64,000 nt of DNA, from NCBI GenBank assembly GCA_036362985.1, contig JAYGXS010000004.1, positions 14,869,583 to 14,933,582 on the forward strand, read 5' to 3'. Both the position numbers and the translations under genes were made by a program. This DNA comes from Ligula intestinalis. Its lineage: Eukaryota; Platyhelminthes; Cestoda; Diphyllobothriidea; Diphyllobothriidae. Of the stretch, positions 29,236 to 40,831 are shown piece after piece (position 1 is the first letter of the stretch; the number at the start of each line of letters is the position of its first letter). The notes under the pieces were generated by a model. It was not told where the DNA came from and made no database searches. It worked only from the letters and a program-made list of their open reading frames with translations.

Positions 29236-31166
29236 GGAGGTAGATAGGCATACAAGAAGTGAAGTATGCAACCGCTAGGCAACAACACGCAGACACTAAT
29301 TAACATACGAACTATTACCATTCCGAGCAACCGTTCGTAATTCAAAATGTTCTTCGGCCGTTCTTCAACATCGTTTTACGGGGAAATATAATGCACTTAA
29401 AGTTAAAGTCAGAAGTAAGCAGTCGATAACATCCGAGCAAAAAACGGTTATCCGAAAAATGAAGACAAATGTAAATTTGAATGAAACTATCCAACGCCTA
29501 GGGTTGACCCAGTTTCTTCCTTCTCAGCTGTGCGAAATATGCGCACACCATAGCCGTCTGGTACTCTTACGTCTGGACCCAACTTTCTGCATGCACAACT
29601 AAAATAATTTTGCGCTGGTATCTAAACTGCTCGGATGTACATAAATATTGGCGTACCCTCGAAATGATTTATTCGGATGAGCAATACAGCCTTCTCTTAT
29701 CGACCTCACCTCCCATTCCCACGACTCACTTGTACAAAAAGACGGACACATTTGAACTTGCACCCCGTTTCAATATAAATGTGTACAGGCCTGACGAGAA
29801 TTTATCGAACGTATACGTACACTCGCCAAACTAGTCTTCTGAACAGACCAAATAATTGCCTTTCACTCATACTTAGTCAGTTCAAATTGATTGAAGGTGA
29901 ATGGCATTGTGTCGGAATGCGGACGGTCTGTCACAAAATCAATTCTAAAATATGAAAAGCAGTAAGCTGACGTTTATTGATGATTTCAAAGCAACCTTAT
30001 TTGAAATTCCGATAAAAAGTTGCCATTCCAAAATTGTCCCCTTAATTTTGCAGAATATTACGGTGCGGGATAACAATGATAACCTTCACAATTTTGCTGG
30101 AATATATAATTTTAAAGACAAGGGCATGTTAACTTTGGCGAAAAGGGTGTTTATTGGACACTGATTTGCACAAACACTATTTACGATGCGTAAGGACCAC
30201 TTCCCTTTGCTGCAACCTTTAAACATCGGCCATAGCAGAAAGAATTAAATGAATGGCCGATTTTCTGGGGGTGAGGAGTAGCCATTCCATTCCAAAAATC
30301 AGAATTGCAACACTAAAGTGCTTGAATGATTCCAACAGAGCTTCCTCTGCAGAAATAGAAGCAGGATTTTTTACTAGGTACCAGCACATATTTTTCAGCT
30401 TCTAAAATTGAAACTTTCTGTTGGCATAAATCACTCCCTGTTCTACATGGAAGCATGTAACTACAAACTTAGGTCTAAGAGTGCCCGAATAAGGTTAGGA
30501 GTAAACGCTATCTGCATAACATATACGGAGAAGCTAGAATTTTATTGGTAAACTTTTACAGATATTTCATTCAACTAAAAAACGTCTTAAACGTTTCGGC
30601 ACTCTACAGTCTTATGGGGAGAAAAACTTGTACGTTTTATGAATAGGCAGCTTAACTGACGAAAACTCTCGTACACAGATAATTATCTCGTCACTGAGTA
30701 GTCGTGTGATGCATTCCTTATCTGATTAAATTTGCAAACAAACAGAATGGAACACACTTCTTATCCTTTTATCAGTCAAGCCCTAGCTTGCTGTATATTT
30801 TAAGCACTAACATGGCTATTTTTACTCTAGTTATAGAGTACTGAGTATACCCCAAAGTAGAAATAAATTTCGTCAGGTGAGAACAGATTTCACTTGGACG
30901 TCGAGGTTTCGCAATCTGCTGTGTTCTGACTAGGAGCTCCACCCTTAAACTGCCAAAGGTTGTATCGTAAATACTTTAAACTCCTTTTGGGCTTGAATAC
31001 AGAAGAGTCCGGAAACGGCCATTGGGTCCTTTCTAATTTATGCTTGCTATAATTATCGACACTATATTGATTAAAGTCGTGACGGTTTTGAATAAAAGCA
31101 GATACAGTTTTGGTGCATTTACTCTTCAACTTTCTTCTGTGGAACAGGAGGCATTGGCTGAACAAC
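29236..31166. other. No recognised gene; two open stretches
   Basis: Plus-strand frames at 29610-29834 ('MRWYLNCSDVHKYWRTLEM') and 29952-30164 ('MKSSKLTFIDDFKATLFE') look protein-like and are close together, but no family is recognisable and I see no convincing shared splice sites. Part of the first (29697-29757) is a dispersed repeat also present at 4372-4440. Confidence 0.35.
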
Positions 31167-31474
31167 GGGGCACCTGGAAGAGGGTAAGTGAACACTTACC
31201 GGCCTGTCTAAGTAAACGTGAAACTAGATCAATCTCAAGTTCTATTCTCGTCCACCCTGTCGCTAAGAATCACCGATTCGATCATGACGAAGCCTTTCGG
31301 GTTGGCTACCAGACACCAGCCAACTTTTTCAAGGGCCTACGCCAACAGGTGCTAGCAAGAGCCGAGGCAATGACTATACGGCTAGCGAATCCAGCGTTTT
31401 GTTGTCAAAAGACGCTAATGCATGCACTGTCTCTTCCATGGCCGATACCAATGCCAAGTGGCACCCACCTCTGA
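31167..31474 (+). pseudogene. Penelope-like element C-terminal tail
   Basis: Frame giving 'RVSEHLPACLSK', then 'SSSILVHPVAKNHRFDHDE', 'AFRVGYQTPANF', 'RAEAMTIRLANPAFC' and 'ALSLPWP'. These line up in order with the Penelope copy at 43430-43700 ('VLEHIP', 'SSILAHLVNSDHRVDAKG', 'AFRVIY', 'ATAEATAIRLRQPVLC', 'APHLPWS'). It is the region after the GIY-YIG core. The sequence before 31167 does not match, so this is a 5'-truncated insertion. One continuous frame of about 100 residues survives. Confidence 0.75.
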
Positions 31475-31667
31475 TGGCAGTTGTTCCCACTGTGCAAGTG
31501 ACAGTAATTTTCACTCCACATACCTGACCCATGACCAATGCCCACAGCCTATCCTAATTTCCTCACTTTCTACCTCCTCCCCAGCGCAGTGACCTCTACA
31601 CGTCGATCTCGCCATGCGAGCGGTGTGAAAACGAAGACGTTAGACCGTCCGCCCTACAGAGATACCA

Positions 31668-32140
31668 GGTAAAAGCCCAGACATGTGTTTCGTCGATGTT
31701 TCTGCATCTGCACGACGCAGCAACGAGAAGGTCGACTCCTCCGTGGGTCTCCAACCGTTCTCCCTGCGCTTTCTGGTACATGAACTCCAGGTAATAATCG
31801 AGAGAATAATTTCAAAAATTATTAATTGTATGCAATGGTGATAAGTGACCGGAACTAGACTTTATAAGGTCAGAGCGCGAAATTTCAATTAAAATTTCAG
31901 TCAAAGACTACTGTCGTGGAATAACCACGTAAGGTAGTACTAAAAGTAGTATAAATTCCATATAATATTTACTTAACTTAATGCACTGCCGTGCACTTAA
32001 TTTCTGAAATTATTCCCTCGATTATTTTCTCGAGTTCCGATGCGAAAAACTGCACCGAGAACGCTGGGAGACCCAATGAGGAGCCGAATCCCTCGTTGGG
32101 TAGCAGCAACATCGGTGAAACACGTGTCTGGGCTTTTGCC
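31668..32140. repeat. Large inverted repeat
   Basis: Left arm about 31668-31838 and right arm about 31979-32140 are reverse complements with moderate divergence. Landmarks: 'ggtaaaagcccagaca' at 31668 against 'tgtctgggcttttgcc' ending at 32140, and 'aataatcgagagaataattt' near 31790 against 'aaattattccctcgattatt' near 32005. The spacer is about 140 bp. There is no transposase frame. A fragment of the inner arm recurs at 33333-33367. Confidence 0.7.
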
Positions 32141-33480
32141 TAGTGCTTATGTCATGAGTACAGTATTACGCCGGCCTTGCGCGGACTTTTGAAACTGTGC
32201 CGCCACATTTCTGCTCTCCAGTCGCATGTAAATTTCTGATGTAACGATTGGCCGGACTATTTCGCTCATTATAAATCGATTTTATACCTCTTTGTTAATT
32301 CAAACTACAACAAGCGAGGTCATTAGCGCACGATGCTAGCACAGTTTCGAAAGAACTCCAATTTTGCCTGAATTTAGCGACTCATTCCAGGGCGGGTTGT
32401 CATGATGCTGGTAATTACCATGTTCGGTCATTAAGAATTACTGGTGATCTCGCAGTCTTACGTCGTTTGTTTGTCTTATTTTATCCCCAGCGAATGAAAA
32501 CCGTTTTTGCTGAAAAAGGCGAGTTATATTTTGAAAATAAAGCGTACCTGTGTCTCTCTCACTATGTCCTTACACTTCTTGCAGTACTACTTGCTTTTAG
32601 AATGGGTATTGCGTGGTTAGTCAACAGTGGTCTTTTGGCTTCGACCATTATCTAGCTATGACGTCTCTGCTCACTATGCGATCTGCGCTGATCGGGTCTG
32701 AGGTCGCATCTACCGCACCCATGGTCCTAGGCTACGTGGCCCTGTCACACCCTTTCTCGTATCGACCGACTGCTGACGACGTGGCGGGTTCCTCGGCTCT
32801 TGGCACAGCAAAGGCGTATCATGGTCGCATCTCCGGTCTTCGGGACGTTCTCGTGACTCCGAGGTCTTCCCCTCGTATGGTCCTTCGGATGTAGATATTA
32901 CTCATCACGGACGCCATGGCTGCCGTCAACATTCACAGAAGCATCATGCCCCTATCATTCACATACTTCCCCCGCGAGCGACAGTTTTTCTCCTAAAAAC
33001 CACAAATGACATTCCATTTTGAATTATGAGCTAGCCTTAGGAGTTTTTTCACTGTCTGCTCTTCTTCCTCAGTTACACTGCTGGCTCGTGTAAACTGAGT
33101 GTGAGTTTATTACTTGAAACAAGCGAGTAGTCGTCTGAAATTGTGTCAACGACTTCTTTGGAATGTTCGGCTTTGCCGATGCATTTCTGAAATCCTATGT
33201 ACCAAGAGGGAGTTCAAAGGCGTTTGCCTATATTTCCTTTAATAAATTTGACTTGACTTGTCTTGACCCAAATGTTCAGTTAAATTTCGGATCTGACCAT
33301 AAATAGGTATTTCTCGGTCACCTGACGATATGTCATGCACTTAATAATTTCTGAAATTACTCCCTTGAACGTTCATCTGAAATTGCCGCCTGACCCGTGC
33401 AGGTGTGCAAACGGTAACTGCCTCTTGACGAGATGTTTAAGATTGGCGCGCTGAGACTCGGAACACCTGGTGTGTTTACA
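32141..33480. other. No gene recognised
   Basis: A 62-codon frame at 32467-32655 follows an acceptor-like 'ttatccccag' and contains a hydrophobic run ('VLTLLAVLLAFRMGIAWLV') that could span a membrane, but nothing else supports it. 33333-33367 repeats part of the inverted-repeat arm above. Confidence 0.4.
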
Positions 33481-34320
33481 CGCGGTTGGGACAACGCAGC
33501 CACGTGTTTGCGCACGGGCCCTACAGCTCCCCGCCCCCCCCCCCCCCCCCCCCTGCCAACGCGACATTATCTTCCATCACCCCGACACCGCCGCCGCTGA
33601 GCCCCGTCGTCAGGACATGGCATATTGAGTACGCAGTCGTTGTCATAGGCACTTCGCGGCCACATCCGAGGTCATCCGTCAACACACGCAGCATTCAATA
33701 GGTTGTGTGCACGCAAGAACGGTAGCAGGAGGGGGAGCAGCATGACGTCGACTCCACGACCCTCCCTCCCCCCGCTTCTCCCAGCCCCAGAGATCAACTC
33801 TCGTTAGCGTGAGACAGCGCGTCACGCTTGAAGCGGGGGGGGGGGGGAGGAAGCGTTGGAGGATGCACCCCGCCGCCCAGCAGACTTCCCAATTAAAGAG
33901 CTGTCAAGGCAGCGATGCTGGACTAACGAGGGGCTGGGGCGACAATGTAGCTCCTGCCTGCTGGGCCAAACTACGCCCATGCGGGGGAAAAGACGAGGCA
34001 AGAAAATGACGGCAGCGAGGAGGAAGCAGAAAGGAGGAGGAGGAGGAGGAGGAGGACGAAAAGGAGGAGGAGAACGGACGCACGAACTCGAGGATGCAGA
34101 TACGCGGTGCGTATGCACGCTAGCGGGGGAGCGGGGGAGCGGGGGGGGCGAGCCGAGGAGTACACACGTGTTTCTGGAACGCGGGTGCGTACGTAAGTCC
34201 AACGAGACTGGAAGAGGTAGGAGAGTGCCAGCAGAAGTCGCACCAGCAGGAGGCCATAAGGGGAGCGACAGGAGCAGAAGGATGTGGGCTCAGAGTTCGC
34301 ACCTCCTCTCCATCTCCAGG
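33481..34320. repeat. GC-rich low-complexity region
   Basis: Contains 20 consecutive C (33534-33553), 14 G (33835-33848), a (GGA)n stretch at 34031-34072 and G runs at 34126-34148. Overlapping frames on both strands read as Gly/Arg/Pro-rich noise. The purine-rich strand could form G-quadruplex or triplex structures. It may be a CpG-type regulatory patch, but no flanking gene is evident. Confidence 0.7.
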
Positions 34321-34820
34321 ACAACTGACCTTGAATATGGGTGGGTAAATAAGGTAGTCAGCAAAGTGGCTGTTTCGTAGTCTGAACACAGCCTCAGGCC
34401 TACTTACCGAACTTTTGTAAGTCGAGTAATTGCGCTATGAGGGTTTCGCATGGCCAGTAGGTTCCCCAGACCCAACTGCGCTTTCTGTCAACTGTCCGGT
34501 TATGGAGCTCGCTCGTCTGAGTCTCTGCGGGGTGAGATGACTATCGTACTGAGGTTTATTGTGTCCAGTGCGGCCGCGCTTTGCATGGCTTTGTGCGGGT
34601 GATAGCGAAAGACTTTTGAAGCCGAAGGGTGGTCAATATGGTCATTTACTGAGTCGAACTCATAAAACAACGCCTCAAATCTGAGTCACTCTGCGTTTGA
34701 AATGCCATGGCCTAAGCTGACTACTCCTCAAGGGTCAGAAATCTGGTCAATTTCTCCAAAGGGCATTGTGAGCCGCAGTTTGTGCTTGTTTAGGCAAATC
34801 TACCATTTTCGTCCGGTGTC

Positions 34821-35253
34821 CCTAGTATAGATGCAGTGTCAATGGTTGCAATGTATTTTGGAGACAACTGCTGAGGTTCCGGAAAATGACAGATTGCCCT
34901 TGAGTTGCCGCGAATGCCGACGCGGTGTGATTTGAGGTCGATGGGCCATTCATATCTCTACGGGTTTCAATGGCCGAGAGACTGTTGCGGAGACTTCGGA
35001 TTTCTGTTCTGCTGCGGTCTACTCGTTCTGTGTTTGCCATGTGCGGGGAAATGGCTTTGTTGTCCGTTGGTCCTGTGAACTCGATGAAGATATTATTTTG
35101 TTGTGGTTTTGTTGTGGTTTGTGGTTGCACGGTCACCGCTGACACAGAAGAACCTTGACCTTTGGTTGTCAGTTTCAATTTAAATTGACTGTTTGGATCA
35201 ACCGAGACTACTACTACCCTTAGGTGTCCGGGGTGAGTTGTTCTGCGCAACAT
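34821..35253 (-). CDS. Uncharacterised 143-codon open frame
   Basis: The longest minus-strand frame outside recognised elements in this half. The product is rich in Thr, Ser, Asn and Gln, with 'VSAVTVQPQTTTKPQQNN' and 'SRTEIRSLRNSLSAIETRR', which could be a short coiled segment. I recognise no domain. It might be a retroelement-derived ORF1-like piece, a host exon or chance; composition alone slightly favours real coding history. Confidence 0.25.
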
Positions 35254-35527
35254 GTCGTCGACGTAGGCCCTACAACTACGACTGACATTTTGTCAATACC
35301 AAATTTGTTTTACCGTTGAAGAACCAATTGAGTACTTGGGTCCAATAAGGGGTCCGGAGCATTGCATATATTCATATGGAAGTAGGTTGCTCATCCAATC
35401 TATCTGATTAGGGATCATACTCGCGGTTTGAGGCTCGAACTAAAGTGATTGCAAGCAGTCACTTCGGCGACTTCAGACATATGTTGGAATGGAAATAACA
35501 TATTGATAATCTGGAACCGAAAAGGAC

Positions 35528-35668
35528 AGGAGAGCTCGGAGTGGCCGTTTCTGGCCTATGAGCTTCCGTCAGCCAGTCACACCCAATTCTGGGTGTGGAT
35601 CATCTGAGATAAAAACCCACAAATTTCAGTGCAAAACTCTACCATTGCGCTACGGACCCGTTGCTTTT
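35528..35668 (-). repeat. tRNA-derived SINE copy 10
   Basis: Minus strand. Head with A-box segment GTAGCGCAATGGTAGAG (about 35642-35658) and a weak B box. Body 'cacacccagaattgggtg' follows. The tail at 35534-35578 has core CTGACGG, broken stem II, GAAA intact, and stem I GACTGG against CCGAGC, so the fold is lost. Confidence 0.65.
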
Positions 35669-35790
35669 GTCGGTTGCGATACGTACTATCATAGAAAGGC
35701 ATCCTTTGGGAAATTAGTAAGTTAATTGAATAAATTTGTGACACTGAATCCCCAGTTCGTCGTCAGGCTTGAGAGGAATTTGCAAAAATT

Positions 35791-35882
35791 TGATGATGAT
35801 GATGAGGAGGATGATGATGATGACGATGATGATGATGATGGTGATGATGATGATGAGGATGATGATGATGATGATGATGATA
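35791..35882. repeat. (GAT)n microsatellite, 92 bp
   Basis: Imperfect GAT/GAG/GAC trinucleotides. Frames reading Ile or Asp runs through it are artefacts. Confidence 0.95.
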
Positions 35883-35994
35883 TGGGGGTTCTCAGATCTG
35901 GTTAAGGAGCATGCATGGAACTCTGTGTAGAGCCCTCGCAGGCAGTTGCATAGCATCTTGAAGCCTATGTTGATAAATTGGAACTGACAAATAA

Positions 35995-36060
35995 AAGGGA
36001 GACTGGAATGGCTATTTCTAGCTTATTATCCGTCAGTTTCACTCGGTCATATACCACACG
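35995..36060 (-). repeat. tRNA-derived SINE copy 11, tail
   Basis: Minus-strand tail ending CCAGTCTCCCTTTTATTTG; the TTTT is a plausible Pol III terminator. The tail at 36001-36045 keeps CTGACGG, GAAA and TAGCCATT, but the stem I 5' side has decayed. The tRNA-like head is not visible upstream. Confidence 0.5.
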
Positions 36061-37075
36061 TCGCTATGCGACCGTCTGCCAATCCATTGGGTCATAGGTT
36101 TGGGTTAGCGTGGACTTGTCACAACAACGAACAAACCGCCTTTCTAGGTGGCTGCTCACAGCGCGGGCGACTCAGCCTTCGGCCTACCGAACCCGCGAAA
36201 GCGATCAATATTTTCGCTTTCAACGATTGGCCACAAACAAACAAAGCTCAGACGTACGCATGCAAACACCTCACGATGGCGCTGCAGTCAATTCGGTTGA
36301 ACCTTTGCTGCTATGGCAATCTGGGTTGCTTGCTATACTTCCTTGGCCGCAGTACTGTCCAATTGACTGCCCCTCTTATTTCTGATTTTGGAAACCTTTT
36401 GGGTATGTCCATCCAACCTCTGCATGCCTCCAAAAATTGAGGTCGGTGGATATTTCTAACACTAAAGAAATAACGTTTTTGTACCGTTGAAACAATAGGA
36501 ATCAGCGTCACTTTTATAATCATGGTTGTAGTGCTGTTAGTCCTGTATTTCACTAATCCACACAAACAAAGACACAGGTAACTTTCGAAGAATATGTTGT
36601 TTTAGATTTGAGCAGTTAGAAGCCCTGACTGCCACGTTAAATGGGATGTTTTAAGCGTCAGGTAGTTATTAGAAATCAAATTAAGTGGTTTCAGGCACCA
36701 CCTCTCTGAATTTGTTAATACCATCTGACAGGACAGCGTGTCTATGGCTCACTGCTTAAGGCGTTAGACTTTCCTGCATAACTATGACACCACAGGAGAT
36801 TAAAGCATTTCATAATACGTTGCGAAAATTCTCACCATAAAAATCGGAAGACCAGTTGTCAAGCGTACGCGTGCTTTCGATAAATTTAGTAGGCATACTT
36901 CAAATTCTTTCCACTTGAAATGACATGAGGGCACGTAAGTGACCACTAGCTTCTTTACGCCAGTAACCTAGTTCGCTAAGAAGGAACAAGCAGAAATTGT
37001 GATCAAGCTGTGCTGTTTTCTTCGGTTTACTCTACACAGCCTAGACGAACTTACAGTGCATCCAGTATGCTAATA
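36061..37075. other. No gene recognised
   Basis: Two overlapping plus-strand frames at 36066-36440 have no family resemblance. AT-rich beyond 36450. Confidence 0.45.
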
Positions 37076-37175
37076 CAGTAGTCGCCGGTTATTAAGCCCA
37101 CCTTGGGCCTAGCCCAATTGGGCTCAATAAGCGGCTGGGCCTATTAACCATGGGCTTAATAACCGGCGACTATTG
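37076..37175. mobile_element. 100-bp pogo/Tigger-like MITE
   Basis: Starts CAGTAGTCGCCGGTTATTAAG and ends with its inverse, giving 25-bp terminal inverted repeats that match at 24 positions. Flanked by TA at 37074-37075 and 37176-37177. Same ends as the 601-bp element at 24866-25466, so one transposase probably moved both. The inner part is also partly self-complementary, so almost the whole element can fold as a hairpin. Confidence 0.85.
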
Positions 37176-37914
37176 TACTGTGATTCCACCTAAAGAAAGA
37201 AATGACTTCCTTCCAAATAATCATATACCAACGTTATAGAGATGGCCAGGGAGAGTATTGTAAGGTAAACCGACAAGCCATTGAATTTCTCTCTCAGTGA
37301 CGAAAACACGATGAAAAATGCCAGGATGGATAGTGACCACTGCAAAGATAAGTTTTATTAACTTAACATGCCTACATATTTTAGTTACGTAGGTAGCTCA
37401 TATCAACCACACTAACAGTTGAGCTTACGGAAATGATAAGGGATGCGTTGCAAAGTTTATGGAAAAGGTTAGGGTCAAGGCTATGGTTAGGCTCAATTTT
37501 GTCTGCCACGTATCGTGCCATCTTGAAGAGCCTGTTTTCTGTGCATTTACCTGTTCTTAATTCTCAGTTTTCAAATTCTGCTGCCTGTTCCGCATCCTTA
37601 GTGAAGTAATGAAACAGAAATATGACAGAAATGCGCATTTTCCCACGGCCTCTTTTAAATTCTTTTTGAATTCGCGCGTCCACTGTCTTAGTAGTGCGAC
37701 TATCATTAACAAACTTCTCTTCTTCGGGGGGCCTCTATGCACTGTTTTCTTAACGGAATTACTTGTTAACTTCTCCTCGGATGGAGTTTGATAGAAGGCA
37801 CTTCCGAGTAATAGGAGATTGAATAGAGATAAGACTCCTTAAAACAGGCTCTAACATTACGTGTAATAGAAATAATTCAGAGAAGCGATTAGCAACAGCG
37901 GTGTCTCATTAATC
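37176..37914. other. No gene recognised
   Basis: Short frames only. A pair of opposing 60-codon frames at 37557-37791 has no motif. Confidence 0.45.
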
Positions 37915-38276
37915 ACCAGTGTCGGCCGTGCGAATATGCCTGCGGAAAGCAATCTATGCGGTGCCAGATCGATTGAATGAATTATCATCTGAGGCCCAGA
38001 CTTCACTCAGTTCTCAGCCTGTCTTGCTGTCTACGCAGCTGCGAAGTTAAACTCATGACCCGCCTCGTAGGTGTGAGCCTACACTTGCGAAAATGCGTCA
38101 CCCCATCTGACAGCCAGTTTATGTTCGCGTATGCGCGAACCAAGCATGCGATCAATTTGCCCTATATAGTTGCATGAGATGCGATACACTATCCCAGATT
38201 GTTCATTGGGGTTCAGTCTCTCTGTTATTTTCATTATCCGGTTGCGCATGGCAGCTGGGCAAACAAATCGGCCCAA
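37915..38276 (-). pseudogene. Penelope-like GIY-YIG endonuclease end
   Basis: Minus-strand translation gives 'SGIVYRISC', then 'NYIGQIDRMLGSRIREHKLA'. This is a good GIY-YIG core (GIVY and YIG, the following Q-x-x-R, and arginine and glutamate in 'RIREH'). The cysteine-rich insertion before YIG is shortened. After a stop, another frame gives 'HTYEAGHEFNF', and further on 'SEVWASDDNSIDL' matches the Penelope C-terminal end. Broken by frameshifts. The reverse transcriptase is absent. A tRNA-derived SINE abuts its upstream edge at 38275. Confidence 0.75.
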
Positions 38277-38425
38277 GTGTGATTAAATTCACGGCGCACA
38301 GTGAACCTCGTAGCTCAAGGGTAGAGTGTTGGCTGCGCAAAGCCTTCCCTGCTGTATGAGTTCGACTTCCACAGAGATGGCGAATTTTTCACAAGGGATT
38401 TTATCGAAATCTCATCTGTGTCTAC
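38275..38425 (+). repeat. Second tRNA-derived SINE family, copy 2
   Basis: Head with A-box segment TAGCTCAAGGGTAGAGTG (38311-38328) and B-box-like GAGTTCGACTTCC (38358-38370). The body 'gaatttttcacaagggat' resembles 'gattttcaacaattgggt' of the copy at 5575-5735. The 40 bp before the head are shared between copies and here run directly into the opposite-strand Penelope frame. Confidence 0.6.
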
Positions 38426-40635
38426 TACATCATCCGAACTTCGACTCCTTCTTAAAACCTGCAACAACATGAGACTAGGTTAATTGCTCAGCCATATCGA
38501 TCAAACAATTACCTGTTAGCCAACCAGTAAGTAAGATGGAGGTAACTTCCAAGCTGTTTCAAGTCAGAATCCCTGCGGGACCATCCTACTTACAACTGAT
38601 TTCTACAGAGGAGATACTGTCAGAAAAAAGTTGGCTCGGCTTAAAAGAAAAAGAAGGGTAGATGGCAAACTAAACAATCTTTGGGTTTCACTTTCAAATG
38701 GAAAAACAGAACATCCAGTTGCAATCGATGGGGCCATGATTTCACCTATTACCATTCAGTACCATTAAAAGTAGCGCTTAATGATGGCAGGGAGTTTTTC
38801 CGCATAAATGATTGTCCATGACCAGAAAAAGGAAGCTTTTTTAAAATAAAGTTGTTTCACCTATCACCCTGTATAATGAACATCTATCCGATTGCTCATT
38901 TTCACCTGTACCACTGGAGTACATTCAAACAAGAAACAGTCCCAAGCGATGATATTGTAGTACTTACCATTGAATAGCGCAATTTCGTGATCTGTAACTC
39001 TGTCCTGTATAATTAATTTATTACTACTGAGTAATTAGAGGCCCGACCTGACTGTTGGAGCGTGAACTTGCACTCCGATGCTCAATGTCAGGAGCCGGCT
39101 TAATCGGCCCGCTCGCTGTTGATCCGCCCACATGCGCACTGCTCCTGGGATTATTACTCTCGTCCGCCAGTCAGCTAAGCAAGAAATACAGTCGAGCTGC
39201 TGCCCACTTGGGGACACCACCCGATTGCAGGCCTATCTTGTTCATGCTCGCATATGCTTGTCTTTTATAAATTACGCTGTTAGCATACGGCAATACGGTT
39301 GCACTCCTCCTTCCTTGCTGTTGGGTTCTACTTCGGGGATTTGAAGGAAGTGTTAGTGGATAGCGAATATCGTGGGTTGTAGCCAGATTAAAACGCTCAA
39401 TAGATTACATGATGGTCAAAGCCTTTGACTGAGCGGCGGATCAGTCTAATGGGTCAAAGTATGTAAGGATTTTTCTGGGTTTGCAGTTTCTGTCGATTAC
39501 TTCGCCAAGCTTACTCTGAGCATATGCTTTCGGTCCTGATTTGTCAAATCCCCTCTCGTCTGATGGCTTGTGTCGTAGCCCTTATCGCGCGCTGAATCTA
39601 TTTTTTTGGTGGGCTGAGTATTGTTTTAAAGATGGAAACTGTTAGCATTCAGAACAACTTCCACCTATTTTGGGTGCTGATTCTACCAGTTTTGCCCTCC
39701 GGCAAAATGGAGTTTATGGTCTCTGAGCTCGCTGGTGCTGCCTCTGCAATCCACAATCAGTAAATTCTTCCGCCCACAGCAAGCAACTGTCCACCTAGGC
39801 CGCCTTGGCTGGTACAGAATCACGGGTCTACAAAAACCCACTGCTTTTCTGCCAATCGGTGTCCGTTGCGAACTGACATTATTCTACGGGATGTAGCTTT
39901 CTTCGCCTTAATAACTAAATTTCAACAAAACACTACTAACTATATTTAGTAGCCAGGATTTTTTACTTCTAGGCCGATCCATACCGTATATTTTTGACAT
40001 GGTCTGTAAACTGGCCTTAAATACAACATTTTGAAAATTTCCGCAAACATTTTCATGTTAAAATTGAAAAGTCAATTTGGCAAACATGTTTTCAGTAATT
40101 CATCATCGGGCCTGTACAGTTGCATGACTTATGACAATATGAGTGATGGACAGGGTCTACAGATGTCTTATAGTTAATACTCATCGTTCTTACACCCCAT
40201 GCAAGGCGAAGTCGACTTGTCGATGTCATTTGGACTTGGGGAGAGGTAAAATAGGGTGGGCTGTGAGTATTGTTCATGGATCGGGTACACGGAGTGAAGG
40301 ACTGTCAGCGGGTGATAGGGACGACATGGGAATGCCACCTGGCTTTGGCGTCGGCCAGGGAAGCGATAGTACTTTACTAGCGTCTCCTGACAGCACAATG
40401 CTGATTTTTTAGTCGTATTGCCATCGCCTCGGCCGTTTATATAATCCATTCTCGTTCACCCTTAGAGAATGTGCGGCTTTCCAAAAATCCAAAAACAGAC
40501 GCTAATGTTGGATATGAGAAGCGCACCTTAGCACACCATTACAAAAGATCTGAAAGAAAATCTGGTAGAAATGCATAATGGGGCCACCAAATTGTAAAAG
40601 CTCGCCGCCAAAGTTTCTTAAATTTTTAATGATTG
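38426..40635. other. No gene recognised
   Basis: Over 2 kb without any element I can identify. Frames at 39035-39344 and 40143-40449 lie on both strands and are not recognisable. Confidence 0.4.
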
Positions 40636-40831
40636 AGTGTACAATTATTCAAAGTGTGTATCCATTTTTGGGACACCATGTGTACGCGAAAATTATCTGC
40701 AGACGTAAACGCTTATTGGTTCATTTGAAGAGGCCTATTGACCAATAAGAATGTCTGTCTTTTTTTTACAAAAATGGCCCCGCCTATTATTAGTAGTGGT
40801 AGCTTGTAATTGTTTTATTAAGCCAAATATA

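Noticed and set aside
33809..34389. Long overlapping Gly/Arg/Pro-rich frames on both strands
   Set aside because: Produced by G and GGA runs; composition is that of low-complexity DNA, with no domain.
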